DNA of 64,000 bases from Cepaea nemoralis. Lineage: Eukaryota; Mollusca; Gastropoda; Stylommatophora; Helicidae. The notes below the pieces were generated by a model, which was given only the letters and a program-made list of their open reading frames with translations, was not told the DNA's origin and ran no database searches. Below, piece by piece: positions 10,540 through 24,340 of the stretch. Position numbers and translations under genes: made by a program. The DNA is taken from the NCBI GenBank assembly GCA_014155875.1, contig JACEFZ010013534.1, positions 248,001 through 312,000 of the forward strand, written 5' to 3'. Within the stretch, counting starts at the first letter, position 1; every line of letters begins with the position of its first letter.

Positions 10540-11100
10540 AAAAGCAAAAAAATCTACTTTTGGCATCATGTTGTTAATAATACTTACAATCTTAACTGTG
10601 CTTCTTTTCCAGATTTATGTTATTGATTGCAACAACTCGCTGCCTTATTCAGCATTCGTGCATAAGGGGCATTCTGGAGCATTACGTCACAATGCAAGAA
10701 TGTTGGCGAGAACATTCCTATAATCATTCTCAGGTGTTTTCATCTCCAGATAGATTATATGCCACCAACAGACTCATACCAAGCTAATTACAGACTTGAT
10801 GATTGGTTGAATTTTGTAGCTTAAGTTTTCTACAGGACGAGGCAGCCAGTTTCACGCAGACTCTCCTTTGTCGCCTCTTACGTCATGCATGGTATGTAAT
10901 AGTATTCACTTTTGCATGCTTGGCTTATGGCCCGCTAACACACAGGAGTTTCATCAGGTGTACGTATACACAAATAATTATCATATCTCACCGACAGCAC
11001 ATATGTAGCTGAAAAAATGCCACGATTGTTTATATTTCTTTATTATTGTGTGGTTTATGCTGTGAATAAGGCAGCATTTCACAAGATTTAGAATATTCTC
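10540..11100. other. Gene 1 downstream flank, no gene seen
   Basis: Unique-looking sequence shared with block B (47210-47770). It contains the segment CGAGGCAGCC..TCGCCTCTTACG..ATGCATG, which also occurs diverged at 35715-35814. Confidence 0.6.
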
Positions 11101-11109
11101 TGCAATTTA

Positions 11110-11577
11110 TCACTAACACTCAAGGTTAGGAAAAGTGTTCAGCCAATTCTGTTGTATGGAAGCGAATTACGGACAATTAGCAGACAAGGGACGAATTATG
11201 TGGAAGCTGCAGTGGTGAGTAAAATAAGACGTGACAAGCGCAGAAAGCTTCAGGGCAGGAAAAAATGATTTGATGATGAGAGGTTTGATAGTAAAATGAT
11301 GAGAACACCGTGGACAGATAGAAAAGAGCTGTGAAGATATCTTGAAAGAAGTTAATTCACAAATATGACTAGTTACTTGTATCAGAAGAAGACGATCCAC
11401 ATACTTTGGGCGAGAAGAGGAAAGCTGGAATATGTCGTCACAATGGGAAAGCTGGAAGGGGGGGGGGGAGAGGGAGGGCAAGGCTGCGAGAGAAGATGTA
11501 GGACAGTTTGACATTATAACATGGAGTGAAGTCGGTATCTGAGATGATTGGAAGCACGAGAGACATAAGGTTGTATG
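11110..11577 (+). pseudogene. LINE RT relic
   Basis: Degraded match to the LINE thumb region (TTGTATGGAAGCGAA, corresponding to LLYGSE). No intact frame. The homologous relic is at 47790-48190. Confidence 0.6.
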
Positions 11578-12670
11578 TGTCGTGAAATTATTTTTAGTGT
11601 CGTCCCTGGGGTGAGGGGAATCAACACTCACATTCTTTTTAACCCCATATCATTATTCTGGAGAATCCACTAGATTCCGTCCACAACACCCCGTCGGTCA
11701 CTGGATCCCTCTTTCTTTCTCTCTCACCACTGGATCATGCCCCCTCTCATTCTTCCCCAAAACAACATACTACACAACTCTAGCTTCTAAAATTAATAAC
11801 AAATTAATTTAATGAAGAAAAGTGTATGTATGTGAGAAGTGTATGTGTAGAATGTATGTCGTATACTCTAGTGTGTCTGCAGAATCAGACCGAACAGCTC
11901 AGGAGCACAGTCAGATCATCCCGGTAATGGCCACACAACATCATCATAGCTCAGCAAACAATGACCTCACCAAACGATGTGTCCCTCCTGCCAGATGTTG
12001 ACTTCCTCCAGTAGCTCTTTGATAATCCAGATACCTGGTCACCAATCACGGATATAGTCCAATACTGATCCTGAATCGATCACACACAGTGTTACTAAAT
12101 GTCCCTACAGTTCTGAGAGTTAACAATCCTTGTAACGTGAAATACAGTTCACTGTAACTTGAAACAAAATGGTTCATTTCTAAATGTTCTAGAGTCCTCA
12201 CGATTACAAAGTTACCAATTACAGTTCCACAGGAATCTACTAACTGAGAAAAACACTATGTTCGTTGTTCCTTTTCCTTCCGTAATCACTATTGTTCTTT
12301 TTACATATGGTATGGAAAATACCTCACCCAACTTTGGTGAACCCTATCACTAAGGAATTACTCCTAGATAATCATCTGTTTCTGCTCAACAGAGCCATGT
12401 TCCTTCTGACCCTCTTGCTTATGGGCCCAGTGCAAAAGCTGCTGAATATAACTTCCTTCACTGAAATAGCCATACACTTAAACAGTGATGTTTCAGCTTG
12501 TTTTCTTCATAACCTGAGTGGAACCTGTGAAAGAGAGAACACACCTGGTGAGAGCAACCCGACATTGACCCCTATTAGATGAGTGCAGGCCGACGGCCGC
12601 ACTCAGATATTTAACAGTGGACTAAACTCTGTCATAGGGCAGAGGAGCTCATCACATCGGTCTGAGTTAG

Positions 12671-14788
<2,118 letters not shown>

Positions 14789-15562
14789 TTAGGGTAAGAC
14801 AAGGAAAGACCAAAGGCACAGTGCAGAACCCCAGTAGACACCCCACTGGAAGATCCCACCCCTGGACATTTCCCCTATCCCCCCAACCATCCTCAATCTC
14901 TCCAAATATCATCCCACTACACTATTCTCAAACAGCTGAGACAACTGACATCTCACACTGGCTAGTTTAACAACGCGATTGCCTACTGGCGCCGACACTC
15001 CTAGAATACCTAACAACAAAGCAACAACACTATGCTCAAGTCCTAAACTCTATCTATCACTAGACTATCCTACAGTACTTATACCTAAATTCTATCTAGT
15101 GAATACCTCATGTAAACCAGCTCTATCCTGAATTGAATCTACACATTGCCATGAAAGACACATGTTCATCAACTTTAATTGACACAGAACACAATAGATT
15201 CTTTCCTAAATTTGAACAGAGCTAGCCAAACACTTCAGTCTAGTTTAATTCCATTTTTCACACTGGCGGCAAATAAGTTATGTTTCAATCAGTCGGGGAT
15301 TGTCCGAGTGACGTCATTCGCTGTCAACAACAGGTGGCCCTGGCGGCAACCAAATCAAGACGGCGTTTCTCCTTTCATCTTGAGATTCGGGCAAACCAAC
15401 ATGCCGACAATTTTCCTGTGTCTTGGGGAAATCTCAAGGACTTTTGGTTTTGTTTGATCCGATGGAAGTGTTTCCCCACTATCAACCAAAAGTTGCAGCT
15501 GTCTTTACCGACTGTCTCTGTCAATCTATCATCTGATCGTTAACTCCAGTGGTCCCGTGACA

Positions 15563-15968
15563 GTATGTAGCCAGACATGATCACTAACGCCACATGGCAT
15601 GGACTATATGTAGAAGGAGATTGCAGTCTCAGCCGTGCCCAAACATTTGACACTGCAAGCCAGATGCTCCTGTGTTGGATTGATCTCCTTAGGATTCATG
15701 ACAAGTGAACTCCAGTAACCTGTCTACTTACCATAGAACATTCGTGTCAGCTTCACTTTTAAGTGTTGTATCCTGGGTAACGGGAGCTGTGGGGTCTCCT
15801 AAACATGGACCTCTGACTTACCAGGCAATACATTGTGCATTGAACTTAATATAAGAAAATAATGTAGAATAAATTACCTGGCACTTCGTTCCATCAGATG
15901 CCTTTGGCGTGGTAGACAAGGGCGACATGTATGACCCTTCGGGCCTGCTGCTCAACCGGGATGAAAGA
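15563..15968 (+). repeat. Distal part of duplicated block A
   Basis: CAGACATGATCACTAACGCC and CATGGCATGGACTATATG resume collinearity with block B (48165-48480), interrupted by E1. No gene seen. Confidence 0.7.
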
Positions 15969-16002
15969 AATAGCGCAGTTAGTTAGTTAGTTAGTCGACA
16001 GA

Positions 16003-16894
16003 TCATCCTCGTTGCACATCGAACCATTCAGTCCATAAGTGCTCGGATCCCCTCCTCAGCAAATCCCGCAGCGTGTAGCGGCTAACGACGCCAGTTCTGT
16101 GTTGGTTTATCAATCTTCTTTGGCTTCCTGCGTAGTGTTCTTGTTTGGCCACCCCTCTTTTAATTTGCTGCTCCCGCAGTCTGGCCATTGTTGTAGATTC
16201 ACAATCATCACTTGGTTCTCGCAAGTCTCACTTCTCGTAGAGCATTCAGAATGTCAGCCTGGTCCATGGCGCGTCCGCCCTCCACAGTAGCCTCACCTGC
16301 GAGCTTGTCAGCCCGCTCATTTCCTTGTACTCCCGCATGACCTGGCACGAAGATGAAACTAATCTTTGCCAGCCGAGACCGCTTCAGAGGCAGCAACCAT
16401 TCTCTTCGGATCGACCCCTCCTCTATCCCCTTGATCATGTTCATTGAGTCGCTAAGGAAACAAGCCCTAGTGAATGTCTGTGTCTCCAGCCATGTTATTG
16501 CTTTACTTACTGCCATGATTTCCATGGTCAGGCTACTTGTGGTTTCAGTGAAAGCACCAGAGTCCTCCTTCACAATTCTCCCTCCGGCCCGAGCTGTAAA
16601 GGCCCATGAGCTTCTCACATGTCGGACGACCGACCCATCTGTGTAGATGACCGCGTCACCGTCTAGCGAATTCTCGAAAATCAACGCTTGTACTTCAGCC
16701 TCAACAGCAGCCGGATTTTCTTGTCTGCATTTTCTATCTAGTTGGATGCAAACTGAAAAGGATGTGCAGAAGTCTGTTGGCACTTGCACCCACTCCTCGC
16801 CAGGTTCTAAGTCCTCAAGTGAACACACCTGTTGAAGAATGTCTTCGGCTTGACCCATCCACGACCGTCCTCTTTTTAACCTGCTGCCCTTCAC
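16003..16894 (-). pseudogene. LINE RNase H domain and C-terminus (frameshifted)
   Basis: Continues ORF2 after a frameshift near 16894. RNase H type 1 motifs are visible: YTDGSV, the Glu in SLTMEIMAV, FLSDSMN and PGHAGVQGNERADKLAG, covering the catalytic Asp/Glu residues and the conserved His. A second shift near 16215 leads to the end (REQQIKRGVAKQE, LINQHRTG, HLWTEW). The domain degrades the RNA strand of RNA/DNA hybrids. In an intact copy it would be fused to the RT. Confidence 0.87.
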
Positions 16895-19629
16895 CTTCCT
16901 AATTTCACTATGCAGTGGATGTTGTTAATTCTGAGGTAGGCGCGTGCCCTGCAAACTTGTATTCTCTCTTCAATGGTTGGAAAATCAAGAAGGTAGCGCA
17001 TCGCCCTGCATGCTGTATCTCTTGTACATCCAAGAATAATGCGCATAGCTTCATTCTGTATCCTTTCCATCCTTTCTATCTGCTTATGGCTGAGAGTCAG
17101 GATTGCCATTGCATACTCCAAAACAGACATGACCAGCCCCTCGTACAGAAGACATAGATGGCGCTGCTCACAGTTTGCTGCCGCCATCACCCGCATCGCT
17201 GTCAAACCCCGCTTGGCCTTTGTTATCACCTGGTCTATGTGCACATTATAAGCAAGGCTTCGATCAAACCGTATCCCCAGGTAATTCATTGCCTGCGTTC
17301 TTTCCACCGTCTCTGAACACAGCATTACAGTTGGTGTTGGATTGTTGACAATATGATTATTCAACGAGAACCAAGTCACTGTTGCCTTTGTTGGGTTGAC
17401 AATTGCCCCAGCTTCATCACACCAAGTACTTATGCGATTGAGTTCGGTTTGTAGTCCCACAGCAACCTCCTCTCTATCCTTACCCTGACGATACACTAAA
17501 ACATCATCGGCATACGACAATGTCCTGCCAGGTCCAGTGATCTGCTCACTGGTGATTCTCACTGTGTAGGCGTTGAACAGTACCGGAGATAATGGTGATC
17601 CCTGTGGTAGGCCAGGATATATTGTTGTTGGTTCCGAAGTCCAACTGCCACATCTAAAAACTACTTTCCGTTGGTAGAGGGCTGCAGCGATCCAACTAAG
17701 GAGGAATGGACTTACGTTTAGTTCAAGAAGCTGAAACATTAAAAAATCCAGTGGTACTCTGTTGTATGCGTCCTCAAGATCAATCGCTGCAGCAACGGTT
17801 TCAGTGCCTGAGTGGAAACCTTCATAGACATCATGGGCAAAGACTGCTGCATTGGTCCAGGTTTCTCTTTTTGGACGGTACCCACCCAGGGTAGGTGGGA
17901 AAACACCTTGCCTCTCTAGTTGGCTTGATATTTTCCTGGCAATTACCTTCTCCAGCAGCTTGCCTATTGTATTCTGCATGGTTATAATTCGATATCCCTG
18001 AATTTTTTTGTGGTCTTTGTCAGGCTTCGGCAAGGGAATCAGATAGCTGTGTAACCATTCCTCCTTGATGCTAGCACTCCCTATACTGTTGTTGTACATG
18101 TCTGCTAGTTTCTCTAGCTCATTGTCGGTACACCTATTTATGTCGTCGTATCTTATGCCATCAGGACCTGGAGCACTGTTTTTTGATCGTCGAAGCACAG
18201 CCTTGATTTCTTTCACTGTCACTGTGTCTTCCTCCGAAGTGTTCTGGGCCTTGCATCTGTCTGAGGTGACCTCCTTGGCCAGATTTCGGCCTCCCATGTC
18301 TGTCTGGTTGCCCTGCTCAAGGTAGCGTTCAAAGAGGGCTTTGCCCTTGTCCTCGTCAGTCCTCTGCCAGGTGAGGTCAGCACCTTGGAAGTCTGAAATG
18401 CTCTTATTCTTGACTACACCACTCATGCTTTTATGTAGTCGCCAGAACAATTTCAGTGACTTGTCTGTGCTTACTCTTTGACACACCTCTGCCCATTTTT
18501 CGCTTTTAACCACCTTGACCAGTTTTTTGAAATAGCTTACTTTTGTGTGCATCTCTCTTTCTAAGTGCAAGCAGGGACTAGGATGACCAGCTCTGTTCTT
18601 CTTGGCATTTTGCCATCTCCTTACAGCACTACGCTTATCCACCCAAGCCTTCTCCACCTCGAAACTCCACCACGGTGGCTGCTCCCAGCTTTTTTTCCTG
18701 CCCTGAAACGTTCTGCGCTTGTCACGTCTTATTTTACTCACCACATCTTGCCCTGTACTGTCATACTGGAACGTCTTTACCTTTAGCTTGTGCTGCCTGG
18801 TTCTGCCTTTCTCCACCAATATGCTGCACGGGTGGTGGTCGCTGCCATGGTGTTCTAGGACACCCCATCTACACACTGTAGTGAGTGAAGGTGAAACTAG
18901 CGCCAGATCAATAGCACTGTCCTCATCGCCTGGACGGCTTGCTGTCCTGGTGACACAGCCACTGTTAATACAAACCAGGTCGATGGTTTCCAGTGCAGTC
19001 TCGAGCTCCTCCCCTTGTGTATTGGAGGAAGTGTTTCCCCATGCTCTGCCTTTAGCGTTGAAGTCACCACAGAAAATAACATTTCTCTCGTGGCCTAATA
19101 TGCCACTTAAGCACTGCCACTTCTGGGCGTCCATACTCGCATTGCGGGCATAAACATTAACCAACACGAATGGTATACTGGAATGAACTCTCAACGCCTG
19201 TATTTGTATATCGTCACTGTCCCAACTGGACATGTCTAGCTCTGACGCCACCATGCTGTCGCGAACGAGAATCGCCGTTCCCAGATGTCGTCTGTTGTAG
19301 AAACATTTGAAGCCGGCAATTCGGAGTAGCTGATCGCCCAGTCTCGTCTCCTGGAGTGCTACAATGTCGTTCCTGTAAACTAGGGTTTCTAAAATAGAGC
19401 CCCGTTGTTTTACACTGGCACAGTTCCAATATAGAATACGGATGTTCCTGAGTCCTAGACGGTGACACTTGAGTCTAAAACGCCTCAAACCACCGCGCTT
19501 ACCTTGCTTCTTTGTCCCTGCGCGGCTACCACGCCGCTTCGTTATGTTGACTGTTGACCGCTCGGAAAAAAACACGTTCTTCCGCCATGTTGAAAAAACG
19601 TAAACACAGACTGCTGTTGAACCACACAC
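16891..19629 (-). CDS. LINE ORF2: endonuclease-reverse transcriptase
   Basis: 912-codon frame. The endonuclease is at about 62-272: N..SV near the start, QETR (93-96), GDFNAKG (188-194), catalytic SDHH (263-266). The RT is at about 475-800: APGPDG (486-491), AAAIDLEDAYNRV (613-625), LPQGSPLSPVLF (674-685), SYADD (705-709). The protein nicks target DNA and copies the element RNA at the nick. The start is uncertain: ATGGCGGAAG near 19588 is a good candidate but is out of frame by an indel in a T7 run, so the first about 20 codons may be spurious. The frame ends at TGA just before the RNase H, which continues in another frame. Confidence 0.9.
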   Translation of the reverse strand: MCGSTAVCVYVFSTWRKNVFFSERSTVNITKRRGSRAGTKKQGKRGGLRRFRLKCHRLGLRNIRILYWNCASVKQRGSILETLVYRNDIVALQETRLGDQLLRIAGFKCFYNRRHLGTAILVRDSMVASELDMSSWDSDDIQIQALRVHSSIPFVLVNVYARNASMDAQKWQCLSGILGHERNVIFCGDFNAKGRAWGNTSSNTQGEELETALETIDLVCINSGCVTRTASRPGDEDSAIDLALVSPSLTTVCRWGVLEHHGSDHHPCSILVEKGRTRQHKLKVKTFQYDSTGQDVVSKIRRDKRRTFQGRKKSWEQPPWWSFEVEKAWVDKRSAVRRWQNAKKNRAGHPSPCLHLEREMHTKVSYFKKLVKVVKSEKWAEVCQRVSTDKSLKLFWRLHKSMSGVVKNKSISDFQGADLTWQRTDEDKGKALFERYLEQGNQTDMGGRNLAKEVTSDRCKAQNTSEEDTVTVKEIKAVLRRSKNSAPGPDGIRYDDINRCTDNELEKLADMYNNSIGSASIKEEWLHSYLIPLPKPDKDHKKIQGYRIITMQNTIGKLLEKVIARKISSQLERQGVFPPTLGGYRPKRETWTNAAVFAHDVYEGFHSGTETVAAAIDLEDAYNRVPLDFLMFQLLELNVSPFLLSWIAAALYQRKVVFRCGSWTSEPTTIYPGLPQGSPLSPVLFNAYTVRITSEQITGPGRTLSYADDVLVYRQGKDREEVAVGLQTELNRISTWCDEAGAIVNPTKATVTWFSLNNHIVNNPTPTVMLCSETVERTQAMNYLGIRFDRSLAYNVHIDQVITKAKRGLTAMRVMAAANCEQRHLCLLYEGLVMSVLEYAMAILTLSHKQIERMERIQNEAMRIILGCTRDTACRAMRYLLDFPTIEERIQVCRARAYLRINNIHCIVKLGR

Positions 19630-19852
19630 GCTGCTGAAAATTCACTCAAGGATGGCTTCGCTCGATGCACGAACTCCGTTGCACCCGCGCAGATCTTGAG
19701 TAGAAACTCCTGGTTTTACATCCTGGCACACCAATTACACGCAAGAGATGAATAAATCCATCCCCTACGCGAAAAAGTTAACGAACACAAAACAACACGA
19801 CCGTCCGTCGCCATCTTGAAACCGGAAGTACAATACAATACAATAGCGCAGT

Positions 19853-20400
19853 GACTTACGGAACGCCTTGAATACAGAAACAACCCGCGAGGTCACCACA
19901 ATCGATGTCTCCCCGTCTACACCACACTGACTGTATTCACATAGTGATGGGATAGATTCCAGATCTGAAACATAATAAAACACAGAAAATCTCCGCTGGA
20001 ATTGGACAGAGCTACCTGTGTCCAATGACAATCTGGTGTTTTGTTTGTCTGTAACAAAATAAACTACAGCAACACAAATTTCTTAGATTTCTTTTGATTG
20101 TTCGTGTGAATGAGTTCTTGTGAATGATGATAGTTCTTGTGAATGAGTTCTTGTGAATGTTGATAGTCCTTGTGAATGAGTTCTTGTGATCGAGTTCTTT
20201 TAATTATGTTGACAATTAATTTGATAATTTGTCTTGTGGTTGTCATATCTATGGTTGTGTGTATTTATTGAGTGCTACCATTAGTAAGATTTAAACAAGA
20301 ATAGGTAATATAGCGTTTTGGAATATGGAAAATATACTATCCAATTTAAAAAGCTGTTAAATTGCGACAAGAAAGGGATTCTATCCTAAATAGAACCTAA
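19853..20400. repeat. Mostly unassigned DNA with a short tandem
   Basis: At 20100-20200 the motif TTCTTGTGAATGA(G) recurs four to five times. I see no gene in the rest. Confidence 0.6.
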
Positions 20401-20760
20401 ACTGTTATATGCATGTGCACCACGGAAAAGGACCAGACAAACTCATAAACCTATGTCACTGGAAATGTGGTTTCTGAGGATAATGCAAAGAATAACCTGG
20501 ACGGACAGCGTAGAATAAAGAAAGTACGAGTATTTCCTACAAGAAACAATTATAAACGTACATTGATGCTAGGGGTTTAGCTTAGTGACATGGCAACATT
20601 ACTGGAGGGGGCGGATGAATTGAGGGGAAGCTGGGAAAGCAAAGAGACTACTGGATGTCTTGGTCACATGGCAAAATTGACAAGAACCCAGATCTGAATC
20701 CAAGACTGGTGATTGTGTGAGATGGCGAACTATGACTCCCTCACTTATGGGAATAGCTCA
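20400..20760 (+). pseudogene. LINE RT C-terminal relic
   Basis: GAAATGTGGTTTCTGAGGAT and AATGCAAAGAATAACCTGGA correspond to the EMWFLR..MQRI..W motif of the LINE family at 8447, followed by the degraded C-terminus. Confidence 0.65.
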
Positions 20761-20803
20761 TGAATAGGCCTGAAAACCAGACTCACGGGTGAAGTGTTGG
20801 GTG

Positions 20804-20822
20804 GGGGGGGGGGGGGGGGGGG
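20804..20822. repeat. Poly-G run
   Basis: About 18 G residues broken by one T upstream. Sequence length here may be unreliable. Confidence 0.9.
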
Positions 20823-20928
20823 TTAAGTCAGATGAATGTGGCTGCTCTCAAATGGAAATCCCCCATTTCCCATATAAAATTCAACCCACTCTTGGTGTAT
20901 CCTTCAAGAAATATCTGATTGAGGAAGG

Positions 20929-21110
20929 TTTAAAAATGGCGTTTGAAGTCGAGATTATCGAATTTATTGCATCGAGTTTTAACTTCTCCCACCGCCCGGA
21001 GTCGCTCAGAAATTGCACTAGTGAACCGAAAAACGGGGTCAGTAATCGAACACAGTATTTTTCGGAGCGTCAGCCAGTCGGCTAAACCACTTCCCCACGA
21101 AGACCCCACT
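20929..21110 (-). mobile_element. SINE family B-like relic
   Basis: It shares GCACTAGTGAACCGAA..G and the head region with the SINE at 1982-2203. The minus-strand head reads GGGAAGTGGTTTAGCCGAC with a degenerate box B TGTTCGATTAC. Confidence 0.6.
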
Positions 21111-21117
21111 CTGCCTG

Positions 21118-21330
21118 ACACACACACATACACAGACACACACACAAGCATGCACACAGACACACACACACACACACACAGAGACATACATTCAAACACA
21201 CGCACAGACATACACACACGCACAGGCACACATACACATACGCAGACAGACACACATGCATACACACACACGCTTGTACGCACGCACCCACACACACATA
21301 CCCTCCCCCCCCCCCCCCCCCCCCCCCCCA
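21118..21330. repeat. CA-rich tract ending in a C run
   Basis: Interrupted (CA)n followed by about 27 C residues (21303-21329). Confidence 0.95.
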
Positions 21331-21859
21331 CACACACAAGGTATAACACAAATAAAGAATCACAATTTCCCAGTGCTAGTGCTAGATAGAATCTGATTGA
21401 GAATGTGCAATCACCCTTGGTGTACAGACAGACAAGCTCTCATGTGAACGTGAGGATATTTCGAGTTCCTTTCCGTTCCTCCAAAGTATTGCAGTTTTAC
21501 ATAACAGAATTACGAAATATACAAGACGTTGCGGCGACTAGCCTTCATCAACAAACAAATACATACACAAAACACAAGATATAATCACGGAGAAGACTCT
21601 CCAGTGACTACTTTAAAGCATAAGAACGAGATGAGAAGAATAAAAAGATGAAAAGATGAGAACAATGAAGCGAAAATGAAAATGTGAAAACAAATGTTGC
21701 TGCTTATCTCAGACTCCCAGGCTGTGATACTAACATGAGTTCTACCTTGATACTTCTATGACCAAGTAGCAGCCATTAAAATGAGAAAAACAAAGAGGGC
21801 GACTATGAAGAAATAAAGCTAGGAGTATGAGAGGGACATGCCTTGTCATCGGATCTCTT

Positions 21860-22720
21860 CTCCATCTATAGCGAAAATAATAATGAGAGAGATCAAAGAG
21901 AAGCCAGGAATACTAATCGGAGGTTATAATATAAACAATATGCGCTATGCAGATGATACAGTATTGGTGGTGGATAATGCAACAGATCTACAATAATGTT
22001 GGACATTGTAGTAACAGAGAGTGCCAAGAGAGGAATAGCAAGAAAACAGTAACAATGGTGATATCAAAGTAAAAGGTGACACCAAAATGTAAAATGAGAA
22101 TAGAAGTGAAAATTCTTAACCAAGTGGATAATTTTAAACACCAAAGGACATTTATAACATCTGATGGAAGATGCACAACAGAGAGTAAGAACAGAATAGG
22201 GCAAGCAAAAGCTGCATTTCAGAAAGTTAAGAGTATCTTATACAATACGTCACTATCATTGAATCTAAGAATGAGAGTGCTGAAGTGCTATATAGAACTT
22301 GTTTTTCTGTATGGAAGTGAATCTTTGAATGTAAATGAACAAATTGGGAAGAACTTTGGAAGCAACAGAGATGTGGTTCCTGAGACGAATGTTACGAATT
22401 ACTTGGACTGCCAAAGTAACCAACGACGATTGACTGAAAGAGGCTAATGAAACTAGAACATTACATACAACAATAAGAAAGAGACAAACAGCTTTCTTTA
22501 ATCATGAGATGAGAAGAGTGGCACTCGAGAACATCGTGACAACTGAAAAGATCGAGGGGAACAGAGACAGAGGCAGACAAATAGAAATGATGCTAATGGA
22601 TTGAGACCGTGGAATAGCGAAATATCATCAGCAGAGTTGATCCAGAAAACCAAGGACCGAGATCCTGTGGAGAGTCATGAACGCCTACGCCAGCGGGCAT
22701 GGTACTTGATGATGATGACT
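21860..22720 (+). pseudogene. LINE RT relic (second half)
   Basis: Readable pieces include NNMRYADDTVLVV with the YADD active site (near 21935-21975), TSDGRC, RVLKCYIELVFLYGSES and a terminal SGHGT. Several stops and frameshifts separate them. It ends in TGATGATGA. Same superfamily as the 8447 LINE but a diverged member. Confidence 0.8.
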
Positions 22721-22721
22721 C

Positions 22722-23185
22722 TTATATAGTCAGCCGTGGGAGTCTGTGGATCATGGGGACCGGGATAGAGTCTGTGGGTCATGAGGACCGGGGTAGGGGA
22801 TGTTAACGGTTCAGTGAAGATCACAGGTAAATGAGTGGAAGTGGTACATGAAAAACGGGTAAGGAAGGTAAGGTGGGAAATGGAAGCTATGAAGATGTGA
22901 TCGTCCGAGAGGGAAACTAAGAAGAAGTGCCTTGGTGGATGTCCGTACAATGTATGAGTGGATGCCATTGAAAGGATGGCCATGGTGGACGTTTGTTAAA
23001 GAGCAATGATGTGTGTACCTAAGCAATATTGGTGATAATAACGAAACTTATTTTCTGTACTCATTTATATGTGTACCAAGAGAATCCTAAAGTCTGGGTG
23101 GGCTGATCAGTGTGAGAGCACATACATACATCTACACACATCAACAAACATTCATATAACCTTATACATACATATGTGTATGGCA
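22722..23185. other. No gene seen; small internal repeat
   Basis: GTCTGTGG(A/G)TCATG(G/A)GGACCGGG is repeated twice near 22740-22795. Nothing else recognised. Confidence 0.5.
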
Positions 23186-23192
23186 TTATGAG

Positions 23193-23198
<6 letters not shown>

Positions 23199-23233
<35 letters not shown>

Positions 23234-23258
23234 AGAGAGAGAGAGAGAGAGAGAGAAG

Positions 23259-23329
<71 letters not shown>
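23199..23329. repeat. (GA)n microsatellite
   Basis: Long GA dinucleotide tract with AAGG interruptions. Confidence 0.97.
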
Positions 23330-23331
<2 letters not shown>

Positions 23332-23649
23332 ACTGAAGGAGAAAGGGGTTGGTATAGAGCCATCATCCGGGCTGTCTCTAGAATACGCTGTTCTATGGTT
23401 TCCATTATGGGATATGCACTCACACACAATAAGTGAAAACTTGGGTATTACGCATCAGGACCACCAATTACTCTAATCTTTCTTCGCTGTGCCTGACCAT
23501 ATCATGTGGATTATTGGTGGTCTGATGTTATACAACCCCAATAACACAATGCACCGGGGGATTTGATCATACAATATGTGGTGTAACAATCAAGACTACT
23601 GACCATATTTCATATTTATCAGTCTGATTGAAGCCTTGATTATGGTTTA

Positions 23650-24122
23650 TTGGTTGATTGATTTAGGAACCGACATCACAGCATTCGGGGCATTCCCATA
23701 AGCGCTCCGTCCCCATCCTTAGAAGCCAGCGAAGAGTTCCAGCCCCAATAGTACCAGTAGCAATCTGATTATATGTCCGTCTCGCCTTTCCTCTAAGCGT
23801 CGAGCATCGGCCAGATCCTCTCGTCACTCCACGCTGTCGCATTCTTGCCAGACCATGGTGATCAATTTGCTCCTCTGAGGTGTACACGTGCTCCCACAAG
23901 GCCGCAACCACGTCTGCCATATCATGCATCAATACTCCACCAAGTTTTGCAGAGCCAGCGAATCTGTCTGCCTGTTCATTCCCCAGCACACCAGCATGCC
24001 CCGGAGAAAAGATCCAGACGATGCTTGCCACCCGTGACTTCCGAAGCGTAGCAAGCCACTCGGCACGAAGCTTGCCTGTCCTCATCCTACTCAGCATGCT
24101 TTCTGAGTCAGTTACAATCACG

Positions 24123-24163
<41 letters not shown>

Positions 24164-24340
24164 TATCGTATTCTCCATCCAGCGGAAAGCTGCACTGACC
24201 GCCTCCACCTCCATTCTTAAGCTAGATGTCGTGTCATCATACGCCAGGCTCTCCTGCACCGAACGTCGACCATTAGCTTTTGCTAAATATCCCCAGGCAC
24301 TTCTCCTACCTCTCAACACAGAACCATCCGTGCAGATATA
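23650..24340 (-). pseudogene. LINE RNase H fragment with internal (CA)n
   Basis: Minus-strand frame with RNase H motifs CTDGSVLRG, TTSSLRMEVEAV, VIVTDSESML and SPGHAGVLGNEQADRFAG, then a C-terminus (IATGTIGAGTLRWLL, LWECPECCDV) and a TAAATCAATCAA tail. It is related to, but distinct from, the LINE at 15980. A (CA)n tract at 24123-24163 is read in frame as His-Thr repeats between two RNase H strands. On its 5' side it abuts an hAT-like coding fragment, so the open frame is a chimera of two unrelated elements. Confidence 0.82.

Larger units (their letters stand above)
590..11577 (+). repeat. Segmental duplication block A (with 15563-15968)
   Basis: This region is collinear with block B (39610-48480). 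Matching landmarks, A versus B: 662/39655, TATA box 1112/40146, CT tract 1402/40441, SINE relic 1575/40595, LINE relic 2690/42700, exon 2 5103/44866, dimeric SINE 5312/45074, exon 3 10233/46909, polyA signal 10530/47200, LINE relic 11110/47790 and, beyond the LTR insertion, 15575/48165. Both blocks carry one copy of a small secreted-protein gene. Block A is longer because of private insertions: a SINE at 1982, a 335-bp insert at 3519, a LINE at 8447 and LTR units at 11578. Confidence 0.85.
15980..19841 (-). mobile_element. Nearly full-length EN-RT-RNase H LINE, 11-bp TSD
   Basis: 3.86 kb flanked by the perfect duplication AATAGCGCAGT (15969-15979 and 19842-19852), with a (TAAC)n tail at the 3' end. 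It carries an apurinic-type endonuclease, RT and RNase H, the domain set of I-superfamily non-LTR elements (I, Nimb and similar). The 5' end on the minus strand has TACTTCCGG and CAAGATGGCG, resembling ETS and YY1 sites. Only a few frame disruptions are seen, so the insertion is relatively young. Confidence 0.9.

Noticed and set aside
15179..15543. Overlapping + strand frames of about 90 codons
   Set aside because: They lie within LTR-like unit E1 and are not maintained in E2.
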